DNA of 64,000 bases. Origin: Venturia oleaginea. Taxonomy: Eukaryota > Ascomycota > Dothideomycetes > Venturiales > Venturiaceae. Positions within the stretch are counted from its first letter, which is position 1, and each line of letters starts with the position of its first letter. The notes under the pieces were generated by a model. It ran no database searches. It had not been told where the DNA came from and worked only from the letters and a program-made list of their open reading frames with translations. Shown piece after piece: positions 9,123 through 19,709 of the stretch. Position numbers and translations under genes: made by a program. The DNA lies in assembly GCA_013176395.1 (NCBI GenBank), contig JABMLP010000002.1, positions 1,488,001-1,552,000 of the forward strand. Direction: 5' to 3'.

Positions 9123-12100
9123 TCAGATCATAGAATATCTGCCGCCAGCTCGTGGAGCTCTCAATTCAGCCTCCGCCGCCATGATGGCACCCTCCTTCAA
9201 CAAACGATACAACTCCCGCATCGCCTCCATGACACTAGCCTCCGAGTCGCCCTCTACGAGAAGATACAGCTTCGGAAGATCGGTTGGCGCGGTTGGCTCC
9301 TTGCCCGGAGCATAGTAGATACCTTTGGAAGTAATGGACACACCCGTGGATTCCAGAATCTTGGACACATTCGTGCGATTGGTAACGGCCCAACGCGCTT
9401 TCTGCGGCTGATCGTTAATCTGGAGAGTAGCATGATAGTCTCCAGCATCTGGACCACGATTGTCCACGGACTGTCCACTGCGGAGGGCATTGGGCTGGGT
9501 GAGACGTCCTGTCAAGCGACTAGCGGCCAGCTTCGCCGCAGCAAGAGGATCCATTCCCTTCGTATCAACCTTCTCACGCTTATGGACCTCAATCTTTGGA
9601 TGAGCGGCGTCTTCAGTAGGCTTAGGCGATTGTGATTCTTGCTTAGCTGCATCGGCGATGGAGTGAATGACGATCTCGGGCTCCTTGTCCTTCGCAACCG
9701 CCTTGTCACCGCCTTCCTTGTCCTCAGTCGCGTATTTACCACCAAGCACACCACGCGCAGCATCACGAGCAGCATCGATCTTCTCAATACCGTGTCCGCC
9801 AAAGCCGCGAGACGAAGCCTTTGCCTTGCCCGACTTGACCTTCTCAAAATAGTCATCTTGCAACGCTTTGAGCGGCTCAGGGATTTCTTTGCCGGACTGC
9901 TTAAGAGCTTTGCAAAGATCAGGTGCGAAACGACCTTGCTCCTCGGTGATGAAGGTGTAGCAAGTGCCAGTCTGCCCAGCACGGCCAGTTCGACCGGCGC
10001 GATGGATGTAGTCCTCCAAATGACTTGGCACGTCGTAGTTGATCACGATTTTCAGTTGCTTCACATCGAGACCACGAGCAGCGACAGAGGTTGCGACCAC
10101 AATTGGCAGCGCACCAGACTTAAAGTCCTCAATAGTCGAAGAGCGATCTGACTGCTCTCTACCACCGTGCATGGATCCAACGGCAAATTGTCGCTGAGTG
10201 AGGACCAAGAAAAGCTCATCCGCAGCTTCCTGACGGTCAACGAAGATGAGCGTACGATCTTCGGTCTCGTCGCGATACGCCTCGCCAAGAATTTCAAGCA
10301 GTCGAGCAAATTTGCTGTTCTGCGCACGAACCTCAATAATCTGCTCGATTTCCGGTGCTACCGTGGCACGACCTCCGACAATGATCTCAACAGGCTTCCG
10401 CAGAACCTTGCGAGCTAACTCCTCCATGCTGGGAGGAAAGGTTGCGCTGAACATAACGAACTGCCGATCAGGCCGAATTTGGTGAATGAGAGCATTAACC
10501 TGTGGTGCGAAGCCCATGTCCCACAGCCTATCAGCCTCATCAAGGACGAGATAGGTGACACGCTTGAAGCTCAAAAGCTGGCCGTTGTTGACAGTGGCGA
10601 GATCGATCAGGCGGCCAGGTGTAGCCACAACGATCTCGACACCGAGTTTGATCTTGTCGATGTTGTCCTTAAGTGAAGCTTGACCGAAACAGACAGCAGC
10701 TCTAAGACCAAGCGCCTTAAGGAACGGCTTGCATTCACCGTGGATCTGATTGGCGAGCTCACGGGTAGGCGCTAGAACAATTGCAATCGGTCCGTCCTTC
10801 TTGCTCAATGGGCGTTGGTCCTTGATATGTCTGAACATGGGAAGCAAGAAACCCATGGTCTTGCCAGATCCTGTCTTGGCAACCGCAATAACATCTCGTC
10901 CAGCCATGATGGTAGGTACTGCCTGACTCTGGATAGGAGTGGGCTTCTCGTACTTGAGAGATTGAATGACTTCAAGAGCTGGGACTGATAATCCCATTTG
11001 GGGCCAGCTGAGTAGCGGCTTGGGCACGTCCTTGCCGCGGACCTTGATTCCATCCAATTCGAAGCGCAGTGCCTGCAACTCAGCGTCGTCCATGTCCTTA
11101 AGCTCTTCTGGCTCGATGTAGAACTGTTTCTTAAAAGGCTCATACTCGACCTTGCCGTGATTGATTGGTTTCAATTCCTTTTTCTTCTTTCGAGCTGCGA
11201 ATTTGGCCAGCTCATCGTCTTCAACAATTTCCGCCTCTTCTCCCAAAACATCTTCTCCATAAAGAGCCTCAGGGCGCTTCTTCATGCTCATAACGTCAGT
11301 CTCGGGCATGTCCAAGTTAGACATGAAGACATCAAGTGGGTCAACGTCTTCCTCCATGGCATCAGGTTGCTCCTCGGTCATGACGCCTTCCATTGCAGCA
11401 TCGCCGTTGGTGTCGAAATCCATGGCTTCGTTTTCAGCTGCGGCTCGACGGGCTGCAAGGGAGGCAAGTTCTTGTTGGATGCCTGCATCTTCACCCATCT
11501 CTGACGTGTCGTCGGGACTGTTAGCTTGCGCAGTATCCTCATAATTATTGTCAGAAAATGTAGGAAGCTTCTCTAAAGTTCGTGCCTCATCTTGCTCATC
11601 GTCGAGACCCATTGCTTTATTAGCCGGGCCATCAGCTGCAGCTTGGCCGCTAGCATTGAGCCCGAATCCACCGACCTTGCTGGTAATTGGTTGTTTAGTA
11701 CCTGCTATATTGTTAGTAGTGCCAGCAGTATCAGAAGAATTTTGCGACCTACCAGACTTGAAACCTGAAGAAGTCAGACTGGGTCTGTTAGCATTGGGTG
11801 GTGCTTCTGACTTAGTTGATACAGGAATTGAAATGTCCTGACCGAGTGCTGCTTTGGCACCTGGGATTAAGCTCTTGGCTTTTTTTGCAATCTTTTTCGG
11901 GTCAAACTTTGGCTTGGGTGCAGAGTCAGCAACTTCTGGCAGTGGTGTACCGGGAGACTGGGCTGCTGAAGCAGTTGCTGCCGGTGTGGTTGGTGCTGTT
12001 GAGCGATTCTGCTCGGCTGCTGCTTTCTCTGCATCAAGCTTTGCCTGCCTCTCGGCCTTCCATTTTGCAGTAGCCTCAAGTCTCTTTGCAAGTTTTATTT

Positions 12101-12482
12101 TCTCCTGTCTCTGCTCTTCTGCATCAATGGGTGGGCGACTTGATCGGTCTCGTGAAGCTGAGCGAGAGCGACGTCTAGGACTACGAGTACGACGACGGGG
12201 GCTGCGAGAACGACGACGTCGGTCTCCTCCAGCTCGGTAAGAGCGGTCATTGTCCCAACGGTCGTTGCGTCGGTCGCGGCGGTCGTCATTGAAGCGAGGG
12301 CGTCGACTATCGTAGGTGCCACCTCCTCGTCGATCGTAGTCGCGTCGGTCGTCTCGTCGGTCATCTCGACGGTCTCGAGGTGCTCTATCTCCTCGGTAGG
12401 TATCTCTGTCCCGATTGTCGCGGCCATTGTCGGAGCCTCCATCTGGACGAGAGGCGCGACGGCCGTCCCTGTTGGAAGACAT
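9123..12482 (-). CDS. PRP5: Pre-mRNA-processing DEAD-box ATP-dependent RNA helicase Prp5
   Basis: This nuclear DEAD-box ATPase remodels the U2 snRNP and proofreads the branch-site/U2 duplex during prespliceosome formation. The frame is intronless, 1119 aa from ATG 12482. The N-terminus (1-120) is Arg/Asp/Ser-rich with RS-like repeats, followed by a disordered linker. The Prp5 signature DPLDVFMSNL lies at about residue 390. The helicase core follows: Q motif (KPTPIQSQ), AKTGSGKT near 530, PTRELANQ, TPGRLID, VLDEADRLWDMGF near 650, MFSATFPP, ARGLDV, and HRAGRTGRAG near 830. The C-terminus ends in a basic, acidic-tailed region. The DPLD motif, the long RS-like N-terminus and the total length separate it from other DEAD-box proteins. 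It diverges from ERB1. No defect is seen. Confidence 0.95.
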   Translation of the reverse strand: MSSNRDGRRASRPDGGSDNGRDNRDRDTYRGDRAPRDRRDDRRDDRRDYDRRGGGTYDSRRPRFNDDRRDRRNDRWDNDRSYRAGGDRRRRSRSPRRRTRSPRRRSRSASRDRSSRPPIDAEEQRQEKIKLAKRLEATAKWKAERQAKLDAEKAAAEQNRSTAPTTPAATASAAQSPGTPLPEVADSAPKPKFDPKKIAKKAKSLIPGAKAALGQDISIPVSTKSEAPPNANRPSLTSSGFKSGRSQNSSDTAGTTNNIAGTKQPITSKVGGFGLNASGQAAADGPANKAMGLDDEQDEARTLEKLPTFSDNNYEDTAQANSPDDTSEMGEDAGIQQELASLAARRAAAENEAMDFDTNGDAAMEGVMTEEQPDAMEEDVDPLDVFMSNLDMPETDVMSMKKRPEALYGEDVLGEEAEIVEDDELAKFAARKKKKELKPINHGKVEYEPFKKQFYIEPEELKDMDDAELQALRFELDGIKVRGKDVPKPLLSWPQMGLSVPALEVIQSLKYEKPTPIQSQAVPTIMAGRDVIAVAKTGSGKTMGFLLPMFRHIKDQRPLSKKDGPIAIVLAPTRELANQIHGECKPFLKALGLRAAVCFGQASLKDNIDKIKLGVEIVVATPGRLIDLATVNNGQLLSFKRVTYLVLDEADRLWDMGFAPQVNALIHQIRPDRQFVMFSATFPPSMEELARKVLRKPVEIIVGGRATVAPEIEQIIEVRAQNSKFARLLEILGEAYRDETEDRTLIFVDRQEAADELFLVLTQRQFAVGSMHGGREQSDRSSTIEDFKSGALPIVVATSVAARGLDVKQLKIVINYDVPSHLEDYIHRAGRTGRAGQTGTCYTFITEEQGRFAPDLCKALKQSGKEIPEPLKALQDDYFEKVKSGKAKASSRGFGGHGIEKIDAARDAARGVLGGKYATEDKEGGDKAVAKDKEPEIVIHSIADAAKQESQSPKPTEDAAHPKIEVHKREKVDTKGMDPLAAAKLAASRLTGRLTQPNALRSGQSVDNRGPDAGDYHATLQINDQPQKARWAVTNRTNVSKILESTGVSITSKGIYYAPGKEPTAPTDLPKLYLLVEGDSEASVMEAMRELYRLLKEGAIMAAEAELRAPRAGGRYSMI

Positions 12483-12926
12483 GATTGATGTGTGAAGGTA
12501 AGGAGTGTATGCGATGGATGGTAGGTTGCGGAGGTTGTAGGATTGTCAGAATGGTAGGTGTGGTTGTGGTTCTGATGCGATGCCTTGGTGTAGTAACAGG
12601 TGCTTCGAGGTGTTGTATGGGTCAAGGTAAGTCGCGAGTGCAGGTTGCTCAGGCTTCTGTTGCCAGGCCCAGTCGCGCTTTCTCTGAGCTCACCACCTTA
12701 TTGTAGTTCTCCGGGGAATGATTCGGTGTGTATATGGAGTTGTATGAATGTCACAAAGTTGCACTGGGTGAAGGTGATGGGGATGGGTTTGGTGGTGATG
12801 GGTCACGGGTGGGGAAAATAATGCGGCGCTGTCTCGCCGAACCCCTGTCCAACTTTTTTCTGCAGTTAGTTCTAGCCCGCGCATCAGGAAGGCTTGACTG
12901 AAGAACAAGAACTTACGATAATCAGA
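12483..12926. promoter_or_regulatory. Shared divergent promoter region PRP5/ERB1
   Basis: 444 bp separate the two start codons and contain no convincing gene. Both genes belong to growth-linked RNA metabolism, so a bidirectional promoter is plausible. No specific binding site is claimed. Confidence 0.5.
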
Positions 12927-15347
12927 ATGTCGCTTCAGAACAAGAAGCGAAAGAGGCCCTCAGGTCCTTCAAGTGCTACTGAGGAAAGCAGCTCAAACAA
13001 TGGTGTCGTCGGGCTCCGGCAGCTCGTCGATAGTAGCCAGCGTCGGGACGAATCTGTCGTGGGCACGCTCTCTAACCTCCCAAATGAAGGCAACGATACT
13101 GGAGTACGCGCGCGTGACGAAAACGAACACAAAACCGAACGCCATAAGGCGCCAAAGCAGAAGGGTAGTGGAAAGACGAGTGCTGGTGCAAAGACGGTGG
13201 TTGGTGGTGGAGTTGTGAGAGGAGAGGGTGTTGGTGAAGGCAGCGGGACTTCACTTCAAGCAGCAATGCATACAATGCTTATGGATGGGGACTTTGACGA
13301 CGAGGACATGGTGCCAGACCTCGAGGACGAAGACGACGAACTGAGGCCCAATTACACTGTCACCACCGACGCAAACGGAAATACTCGCTACATCTACAAG
13401 GAAATTGACCCAGTCTACGATTCCGACGATTCAGATGCTCAGGAGGCTACGAATACCATTGGAGATATCCCCCTTTCCTTCTACGACTCCTACCCGCATA
13501 TTGGCTACGATATTGATGGGAAGAAAATCATGCGGCCTGCCACTGGCAAGGCCTTGGACGCACTTCTCGACAGCATTGATATTCCAAAGGGATGGACTGG
13601 TCTGACTGATCCAGCAACTGGAAAGCCTCTCAATCTCAGCCGCGACGAATTGGAAGTCTTGAAGCGGATTACCCGCAATGAGGTCCCAGAAGATGGATAC
13701 GATCCGTACCCAGATATGGTGGAATACTTCACGAGCCATGAAGAGATTATGCCATTGAGCGCAGCTCCGGAGCCAAAGCGGAGATTCGTTCCATCCAAGC
13801 ATGAAGCGAAACGGGTTATGAAGATCGTGAGGGCAATTCGGGAAGGACGAATTCAGCCGTACAAGCCTCCAGCAGAGCAGGATGAGGAAGAGGAAGACGT
13901 TATCAGTTACGATATTTGGGCAGACGAAAAGCCGCGACCAGACCATGTTATGAACATTCCCGCGCCCAAATTACCACCTCCAGGCTACGAAGACAGCTAC
14001 CATCCACCACCAGAATATCTCCCCGACAAGAACGAGAAGGCACAATGGGAAGCTACAGATCCAGAAGATCGCGACAGAGAGTATCTCTCTACAGATTATG
14101 GTGCTTTGCGCAAGGTTCCTGGCTACGACAATGTCAAGTTGACTTTCGAAAGATGTCTCGATTTGTACTTGGCTCCTCGAGTCCGCCGCAGCAAACTCAA
14201 CATCGATCCTGAGTCACTCTTACCAAAACTTCCAAGTCCTGATGAGCTTCGGCCATTCCCCACAGTCTGCGCAAACATCTTCCGAGAACATTCCAGTCGA
14301 GCACGATCAGTTGCTGTTGATCCAACAGGCACTCACGTTGCAAGCGGCGGAGATGATGGCTATGTTCGCGTCTGGGAAATCGACACGGGTCGGCAGGTAT
14401 GGAGCAAGCGCCTTTCTAGTGAAGACGCAGTGGATGTGGTCACATGGCGTCCAAGTCTCGACACTGTCATTCTCGCTGCTGCTGTCCAAGAAAGCATCTA
14501 CTTCATCATTCCATACGGTCTCAGCATGGTCAATCCCGAAATCGAGGTTGAATCCCGCGAAGCCATTGACGCAGGATTCGGTTACCAAACCCACGGCAAT
14601 AATACCAACGCTAACGAAAACATCAACAAAGAGCCTTCAGCACGCTGGGCTCGTCCAGAACAAGACTTCATCGATGATGGCGTTCTACTAAGCGCAACAG
14701 TCCGATCTCCCATCAAAGTGGTCGCATGGCACAGACGCGGTGATTACTTCTCCACCGTTTCTCCAAAGGGTCAGAGTCACGCTGTCGCCATCCATACCCT
14801 CTCCAAGCACCTCACACAACTTCCCTTCCGCAAACTCAAGGGCCTACCACAGACAGCACAGTTCCATCCTTCTAAACCCATTTTTTTCGTCGCTACACAA
14901 CGAGGCGTCCGTTCCTACGATCTCTCCCAACAGAAACTGGTCAAGATTCTACAACCGGGTGCTCGCTGGATTTCATCAATGGATATCCATCCTGGAGGCG
15001 ACAACCTCATCGTTGGTTCTTACGATCGTCGCTTACTCTGGCATGATCTTGATCTCTCCTCCAAACCGTATAAGACGCTTCGATACCATGAGAAGGCTAT
15101 TCGGGCTGTTAAGTTCCATCAAGGTGGCTTACCGCTTTTCGCGGATGCTAGTGATGACGGTTCTTTGCAGATATTCCATGGAAAGGTTGTTGGCGATTTG
15201 ATGGAGAACGCGACGATTGTGCCACTAAAAGTATTGAAGGGTCATCAGGTGAAGGGCGCGCTCGGTGTTCTTGGACTCGACTGGCATCCTAAGCATCCTT
15301 GGGCTGTCAGTGCTGGTGCGGACGGAAGTTGCAGAGTTTGGTGCTAG
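12927..15347 (+). CDS. ERB1: Ribosome biogenesis protein Erb1/BOP1
   Basis: Nucleolar component of the Nop7-Erb1-Ytm1 (PeBoW) complex, needed for 27S pre-rRNA processing and 60S assembly. The frame is single-exon. I place the start at ATG 12927 ([13 protein letters not shown]), giving 806 aa; the open frame upstream of it begins only with TTG. A basic N-terminus and acidic stretches ([16 protein letters not shown]) precede the BOP1-specific N-terminal domain ([64 protein letters not shown]). A WD40 propeller follows from about residue 450 ([34 protein letters not shown]). It ends in a last blade, [14 protein letters not shown]. Length and order fit the family. Confidence 0.95.
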   Translation: MSLQNKKRKRPSGPSSATEESSSNNGVVGLRQLVDSSQRRDESVVGTLSNLPNEGNDTGVRARDENEHKTERHKAPKQKGSGKTSAGAKTVVGGGVVRGEGVGEGSGTSLQAAMHTMLMDGDFDDEDMVPDLEDEDDELRPNYTVTTDANGNTRYIYKEIDPVYDSDDSDAQEATNTIGDIPLSFYDSYPHIGYDIDGKKIMRPATGKALDALLDSIDIPKGWTGLTDPATGKPLNLSRDELEVLKRITRNEVPEDGYDPYPDMVEYFTSHEEIMPLSAAPEPKRRFVPSKHEAKRVMKIVRAIREGRIQPYKPPAEQDEEEEDVISYDIWADEKPRPDHVMNIPAPKLPPPGYEDSYHPPPEYLPDKNEKAQWEATDPEDRDREYLSTDYGALRKVPGYDNVKLTFERCLDLYLAPRVRRSKLNIDPESLLPKLPSPDELRPFPTVCANIFREHSSRARSVAVDPTGTHVASGGDDGYVRVWEIDTGRQVWSKRLSSEDAVDVVTWRPSLDTVILAAAVQESIYFIIPYGLSMVNPEIEVESREAIDAGFGYQTHGNNTNANENINKEPSARWARPEQDFIDDGVLLSATVRSPIKVVAWHRRGDYFSTVSPKGQSHAVAIHTLSKHLTQLPFRKLKGLPQTAQFHPSKPIFFVATQRGVRSYDLSQQKLVKILQPGARWISSMDIHPGGDNLIVGSYDRRLLWHDLDLSSKPYKTLRYHEKAIRAVKFHQGGLPLFADASDDGSLQIFHGKVVGDLMENATIVPLKVLKGHQVKGALGVLGLDWHPKHPWAVSAGADGSCRVWC

Positions 15348-16008
15348 ATGGTGGGTATAATCCGGAGCTGGGAGATGTGCGCACTGAGAACAGGCAAGTT
15401 GGCGATAGCCTCTTGTCGGCAATAAATTTCTGATTGGTGTTTTTTGGCATGGCGAGCTGGCGTTTATGAAAATGGGGAGGGTCATGTTGTGTTTTTGTTT
15501 CATTAATGAGGCGATAGGTATGGTTGCAGTCACGGATGTGGTAGACGGCTCTTTTTGGTCTTCACGGCTAGACCACTTCAAGTAGATAGATCAGCAGCTT
15601 TGGCTTCAATGATGATGGACTTGAGACCTATATTTACCTTTGCCACTGCTCAGCTCTCCTTTATTTTCTTGTGAAGACCGAATCCACGTCTTACGATGGA
15701 GCTTTGCAATTAAAGAAGAATGGCGTGGCTGCATGTTTGATCGTGCAATAGATCGGCATGTATTAGTCTTCTAGGTTGTGATTTTCAAGCAGAAGATAGT
15801 TGGAGAGATGGATTTGAGGATATACAGACTTCACGGAGCTTTCGTTCTTAAATTAGAGATTGAAATTACTTCTCCGTCGTTTAATCTGCCAAAAAAATTC
15901 TTAATTTATGGCGTATGGATTTGGATTAAGCTTCCATTATTTTCTAGGTAGAGAACTAAGAAGCCTAATAGAGGTGTCGTTGTAGAGAGTATGTCATAGC
16001 GGAAAGAC
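15348..16008. other. ERB1 3' flank, no gene seen
   Basis: AT-rich sequence without a convincing open frame. It presumably contains the ERB1 terminator and 3' UTR, then reaches the target duplication of the solo LTR. Confidence 0.4.
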
Positions 16009-16013
16009 CACGA

Positions 16014-16689
16014 TGTTACGGGGAGCTCGTTTCTCAACACAGTTGATTATGTCAAGACCTTCTTGACGCCTGTGTTCTCTTGTTCTGGTCCGCGGGTTTG
16101 GGGTAAGGGCAATATCAGTCTGGAAGTACTTACCTTAAGTACCTTTCCTTGCTCAGGTTCTTTGGAGGCTCACTAGATCCTAGCCGTCCGATGTATCTCC
16201 CAATTCAATTGTCGTCTAACCGATTTGATCCTCAGATCAATCCTGAACGCTTGTCGGTTAGTATGAAGGTTGGGGGTGGGCTTGCTTCGTGTGCATATGA
16301 CTTGTGCTTGATTGTATCTAAGTAAAAGGTCGTTACTGTAGTAGGTTGAAGAAGCTCCTATGTGAGAAACATAACATGAGATAACCACGAAGAGAGAAAG
16401 GAAAGTCCGTCCAACGTCCTCCCTATATACCCTTCTGGTTCTGGGTGCCAAGGTGTATTCCCACACTTCCCACACTGTGGGCAATGCCAAGTGCTGTGGG
16501 AACTGTGGGAATATCACGTGACTCCTGCACGTACTATTCTCTCTTAGGACTGACCTGGTTGCACCAGTCCCCTCTTGTGCGCCCAACGGATTCCACTCCA
16601 CATCAGTCCTAACAACAACTTCTTGTTATCCAACCATCCTCTGCAAGTCCCGTTGTCCCTGCTCTTCGGTCTTGAGGTGATCTGTAACA
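16014..16689 (-). mobile_element. Solo LTR, copy 1 (676 bp)
   Basis: Begins TGTTACGGGG and ends GATCTGTAACA, flanked by CACGA (16009-16013) and CACGG (16690-16694), a 5-bp target duplication with one transition. A near-identical 676-bp copy lies at 47928-48603 and a third, interrupted copy at 56808-59378. A 142-codon frame inside is shared by the first two copies (shortened in the third). It carries no domain, so I treat it as chance coding inside the LTR. No internal retroelement region lies next to it, hence solo LTR. Orientation is arbitrary. Confidence 0.85.
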
Positions 16690-16957
16690 CACGGATTGTC
16701 GAATTTGGAGACTTCTGGTTAAAGATTCTACTATTAGTTTTTAAGATGGAGTCTATAAGTATTGTACTTGTCCAAAGCCTCTTTCTTCTAGATTAGGAGG
16801 TGTAAAAGGTATGATTAGGACTTTGGATTGGTTTTATCTCATGGATTAGACCCCGTTTTACTCCCGTGCTGGGATTTACCTATACCGCCTGTCCGCGAGC
16901 TGGCTGGCTGGATAGTAGCGTATAATTAGTCTTAAAAAAGGATTAAGCTACGCGCTA

Positions 16958-18375
16958 GTGGTGCACAGGGTTCTTCAAATCTAACTGCGCAGGGCGTTCG
17001 GACCCACCATCCCATCTTTTGAACTTGAATGTATTATGCTATTTACGACACGTTTGACTTGCAATGGATCTCTGGTTTTTGCTGAATCATCTTACATCTC
17101 TCTGGCATCTCTCTGATCCTTTTCCGTATCATTGTGAGCGTTATCTTGTCCCATTCTGCCTGGATTTCATCCTTGAAATGAGCCACCGACGACCACCTCC
17201 TGCCAGCTAATCTGGACTTAATGATGTTCCAACAAGACTCGATGGGATTGAGATCACATGATTGAGGAGGGTGAATAAGTAATAGAAAGTCTGCTTCTCT
17301 TTTTATGACTGCAGGGTCACTGTTAGATGACTTGATTCCGTGAGAAGGATCACCATCCTCTTGAAGCCAGTATTTGCGCTGGTGACGCTTCTCCAAGGCT
17401 TGAATAGCTTCAATGTGTTGCGGCAGTGTCTTTTTGGCGTAGAAAACCTGTGTCATGCAGTTTCCTTTTCGTGTTTCGTCCTCCTTTGCCTCAAGATCTT
17501 ACCAGACCTTCAGCCGGGCTTGGTACACTGAATCCAGCTCGTGTTTGAGTTGTTTAGGCTGCTTGACTTGCCTAAGGACCTTCTCTGATGGCTCAGCCGG
17601 ATCCTTGTAGAATATGAGGTTTCCTTTCTTGTTGTATGAGATGCCGCCGGCGACGTGAATAGTAACATCCAAAACGCCTTCTAGCTCCTCATTGACACCT
17701 CTCTCTTGCCCTGGAAAGCGTAGCTCATATTCAGGTGCATTGGCGAGTTCTTTTGACTGAAAATGGGCTTCATCTGTGAACCAAATCCAACTCCAGAAGC
17801 CTAGCAGGATCTTTTTCTCGTGTTCTTACCGTATTCAACCTTCTTTGGCCGATTTGCCTGGGATATCTGCTTCTGATAACGCTTCTTGAATCGCCTAGTC
17901 CCTGCATTGTATACGTGACGCTGTAATGTCTTTGCGGAAGGCTTGCCGGGGCAGGAATTGGCTTGTTCCTGCCAGCCTTTTTCGTGTATGGGGTCATCTT
18001 GGTTCGTAAGGCGGGTAAGATCTGAAGCAGATACTTTGGTAGGCCGCCCTATGATGCAACTGCTCTGTGATCTGAATGCTGCATCACCAATAAGTTCTCG
18101 TAGTTTAAGCCAACACGTGCGGTAGAAGTTGGTATATTGATTTCAGGGAGGTATACGATTGTACCGACGCCGTCGGCCTCATTCTTGTAATTCCAGGCCT
18201 GGAAAAATCGCATTCTCTTCTTGGTGTCATATTCTCGCCTTGCAGTCTTTCTTTTGGGTATTCTAGGCGCCATGGTGGTGGTAAATTGAGCGATAAGTTG
18301 GTGTATACGTGGAAATTGAAATGGGATGGTGGGTCCGAGCGCCCTGTGCAGTCAGATTTGAGGAACCCTGTGGTG
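16958..18375 (-). mobile_element. Inactivated Tc1/mariner-family DNA transposon
   Basis: About 1.42 kb with terminal inverted repeats of roughly 50 bp (CACAGGGTTC...CCACCATCCC near 16964, and its complement near 18322-18371), flanked by TA. On the minus strand, transposase pieces lie in several frames. The start is MAPRIPKRKTARREYDTKKR at 18273. The middle is an HTH-like region (18000-17780). The C-terminal catalytic part (17456-17043) has LQEDGDPSHG and DLNPIESCWNIIKSRL, the second and third acidic positions of a Tc1-like DDE domain. Stops and frame changes between the pieces show it is dead. Confidence 0.85.
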
Positions 18376-18377
18376 TA

Positions 18378-19500
18378 CAGCCACGCTTAGTAAAGAGAAT
18401 CTGATTAGGTAATTCTCACCTCGAAACCTATATCGTCCTCGCTAGGTAGCACCTAAAAAGGCCAACATTGAGGTCGGTATCAACGTTAGTACTCCAGCAA
18501 GGAAAATCACAATATACACCTTCGCCATGCTCTACACAATTGCATGTAAAGCCTTATTTTAGTGTCTGGATCCGTCGGCATTAGATAGTCGCTCCCGAGA
18601 CCTGAGATCAAGCTCGATGTCCGCGCGTCTGAATCCCGTCCATACCCCAAAGAAAAGTTACAGAGATAAGTGCAAGCACTCCGAGAAGCCATCTTCTCCC
18701 ATGAGTGTCTCGTGGTAGATTTGTACTCTCCAACACTGCATGCTCCGCGTTGACAGCATCGCATGGGCATAGGATCTTTCCTTCTTGCTCGTGAGTCGCC
18801 ATAGGTCACAGTGCTGAGCAATAGTTTGGCGAGCATAGATAGGCGTTTGAAGCAATCATGCAGGGGATCGCCTTTGCAATCGATACGCATTACTCTCCCG
18901 ATCGTCAGCAGATGGCAAAAGGCCTTCAAACCCCCTTCTACCCCTACAGTAGTACATCACAAGGAAGGTGGGATGTGCAAAGACAGCAGTTGGGCCCTAT
19001 CCTCTACTATGTACACCCCAGTACCCAGTCCAAAATAGCGTCTGGATGATAGTAGGGCTGGACGGACGCCTGAAGCACGAGCACAACCGGAATATCGGAC
19101 TTGGACTCCCTGGATTGAGAAACCCCTACAGTGATGTCCCTTGAACAACGTCACTACGCCCTCTCTGTAGATGTAAACCCGTCTCCTGAATCCGGGATCT
19201 CGGTCTTGCGTCCAGGAAATGGATGTCGGCAGTGCCTGCGTCTCTATTTGTCCGATCTGGCGCCTAGCCAAGAGGGTTTCGTTCGATCAAGCCTTTAGGT
19301 TCACTCAAGGAGGATGGGAAAGTGCTGAAGCAATGGATGAAGACAGGGCTCCTCGTTCGGCAATTACATTTCCTATCTGGGCCTTATCTCCAGAGTATGG
19401 CGGAGCCGTCTGGGGTCGTGTGCCACCAAATGCAGATATGGGGCCATACAGATCTCAGGTCATCTCACAGATTTCGACGGCAAAGCGATTAGAAGAAAAA
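18378..19500 (-). pseudogene. Possible remnants of a membrane-protein gene
   Basis: Minus-strand fragments look coding-like but lie in different frames. One is a hydrophobic segment, WLLGVLALISVTFLWGMDG (about 18700-18640). Another is a short peptide, VYIVIFLAGVLTLIPTSMLAF (near 18520-18455), behind an ATG. Other open pieces occur to about 19270. I could not assemble a plausible exon chain and recognise no family. This may be a decayed multi-exon gene or chance hydrophobic frames. Confidence 0.25.
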
Positions 19501-19709
19501 GAACATCATTTCCAGTCTACCACTGCGAAAATCGCGAGTCGCTCAAACGCCGAGATGGCCAATCCAAAACACGTAATCGTTCTTTTCCTACTAACTTCAA
19601 AGGCAAAGTCTATGACACACCATGTGCCTACGAATAACCAGGTGAACAGGACGTGCACGATTTTGTATTCCAACAACCCAGTGCCTATCCAGAACATACC
19701 GCGCTCTGC

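Noticed and set aside
16173..16601. A 142-codon frame repeated at 48016-48444 and partly at 56967-57260, possible conserved small gene
   Set aside because: It lies wholly inside the 676-bp LTR family with target duplications, has no domain, and is shortened in the third copy.
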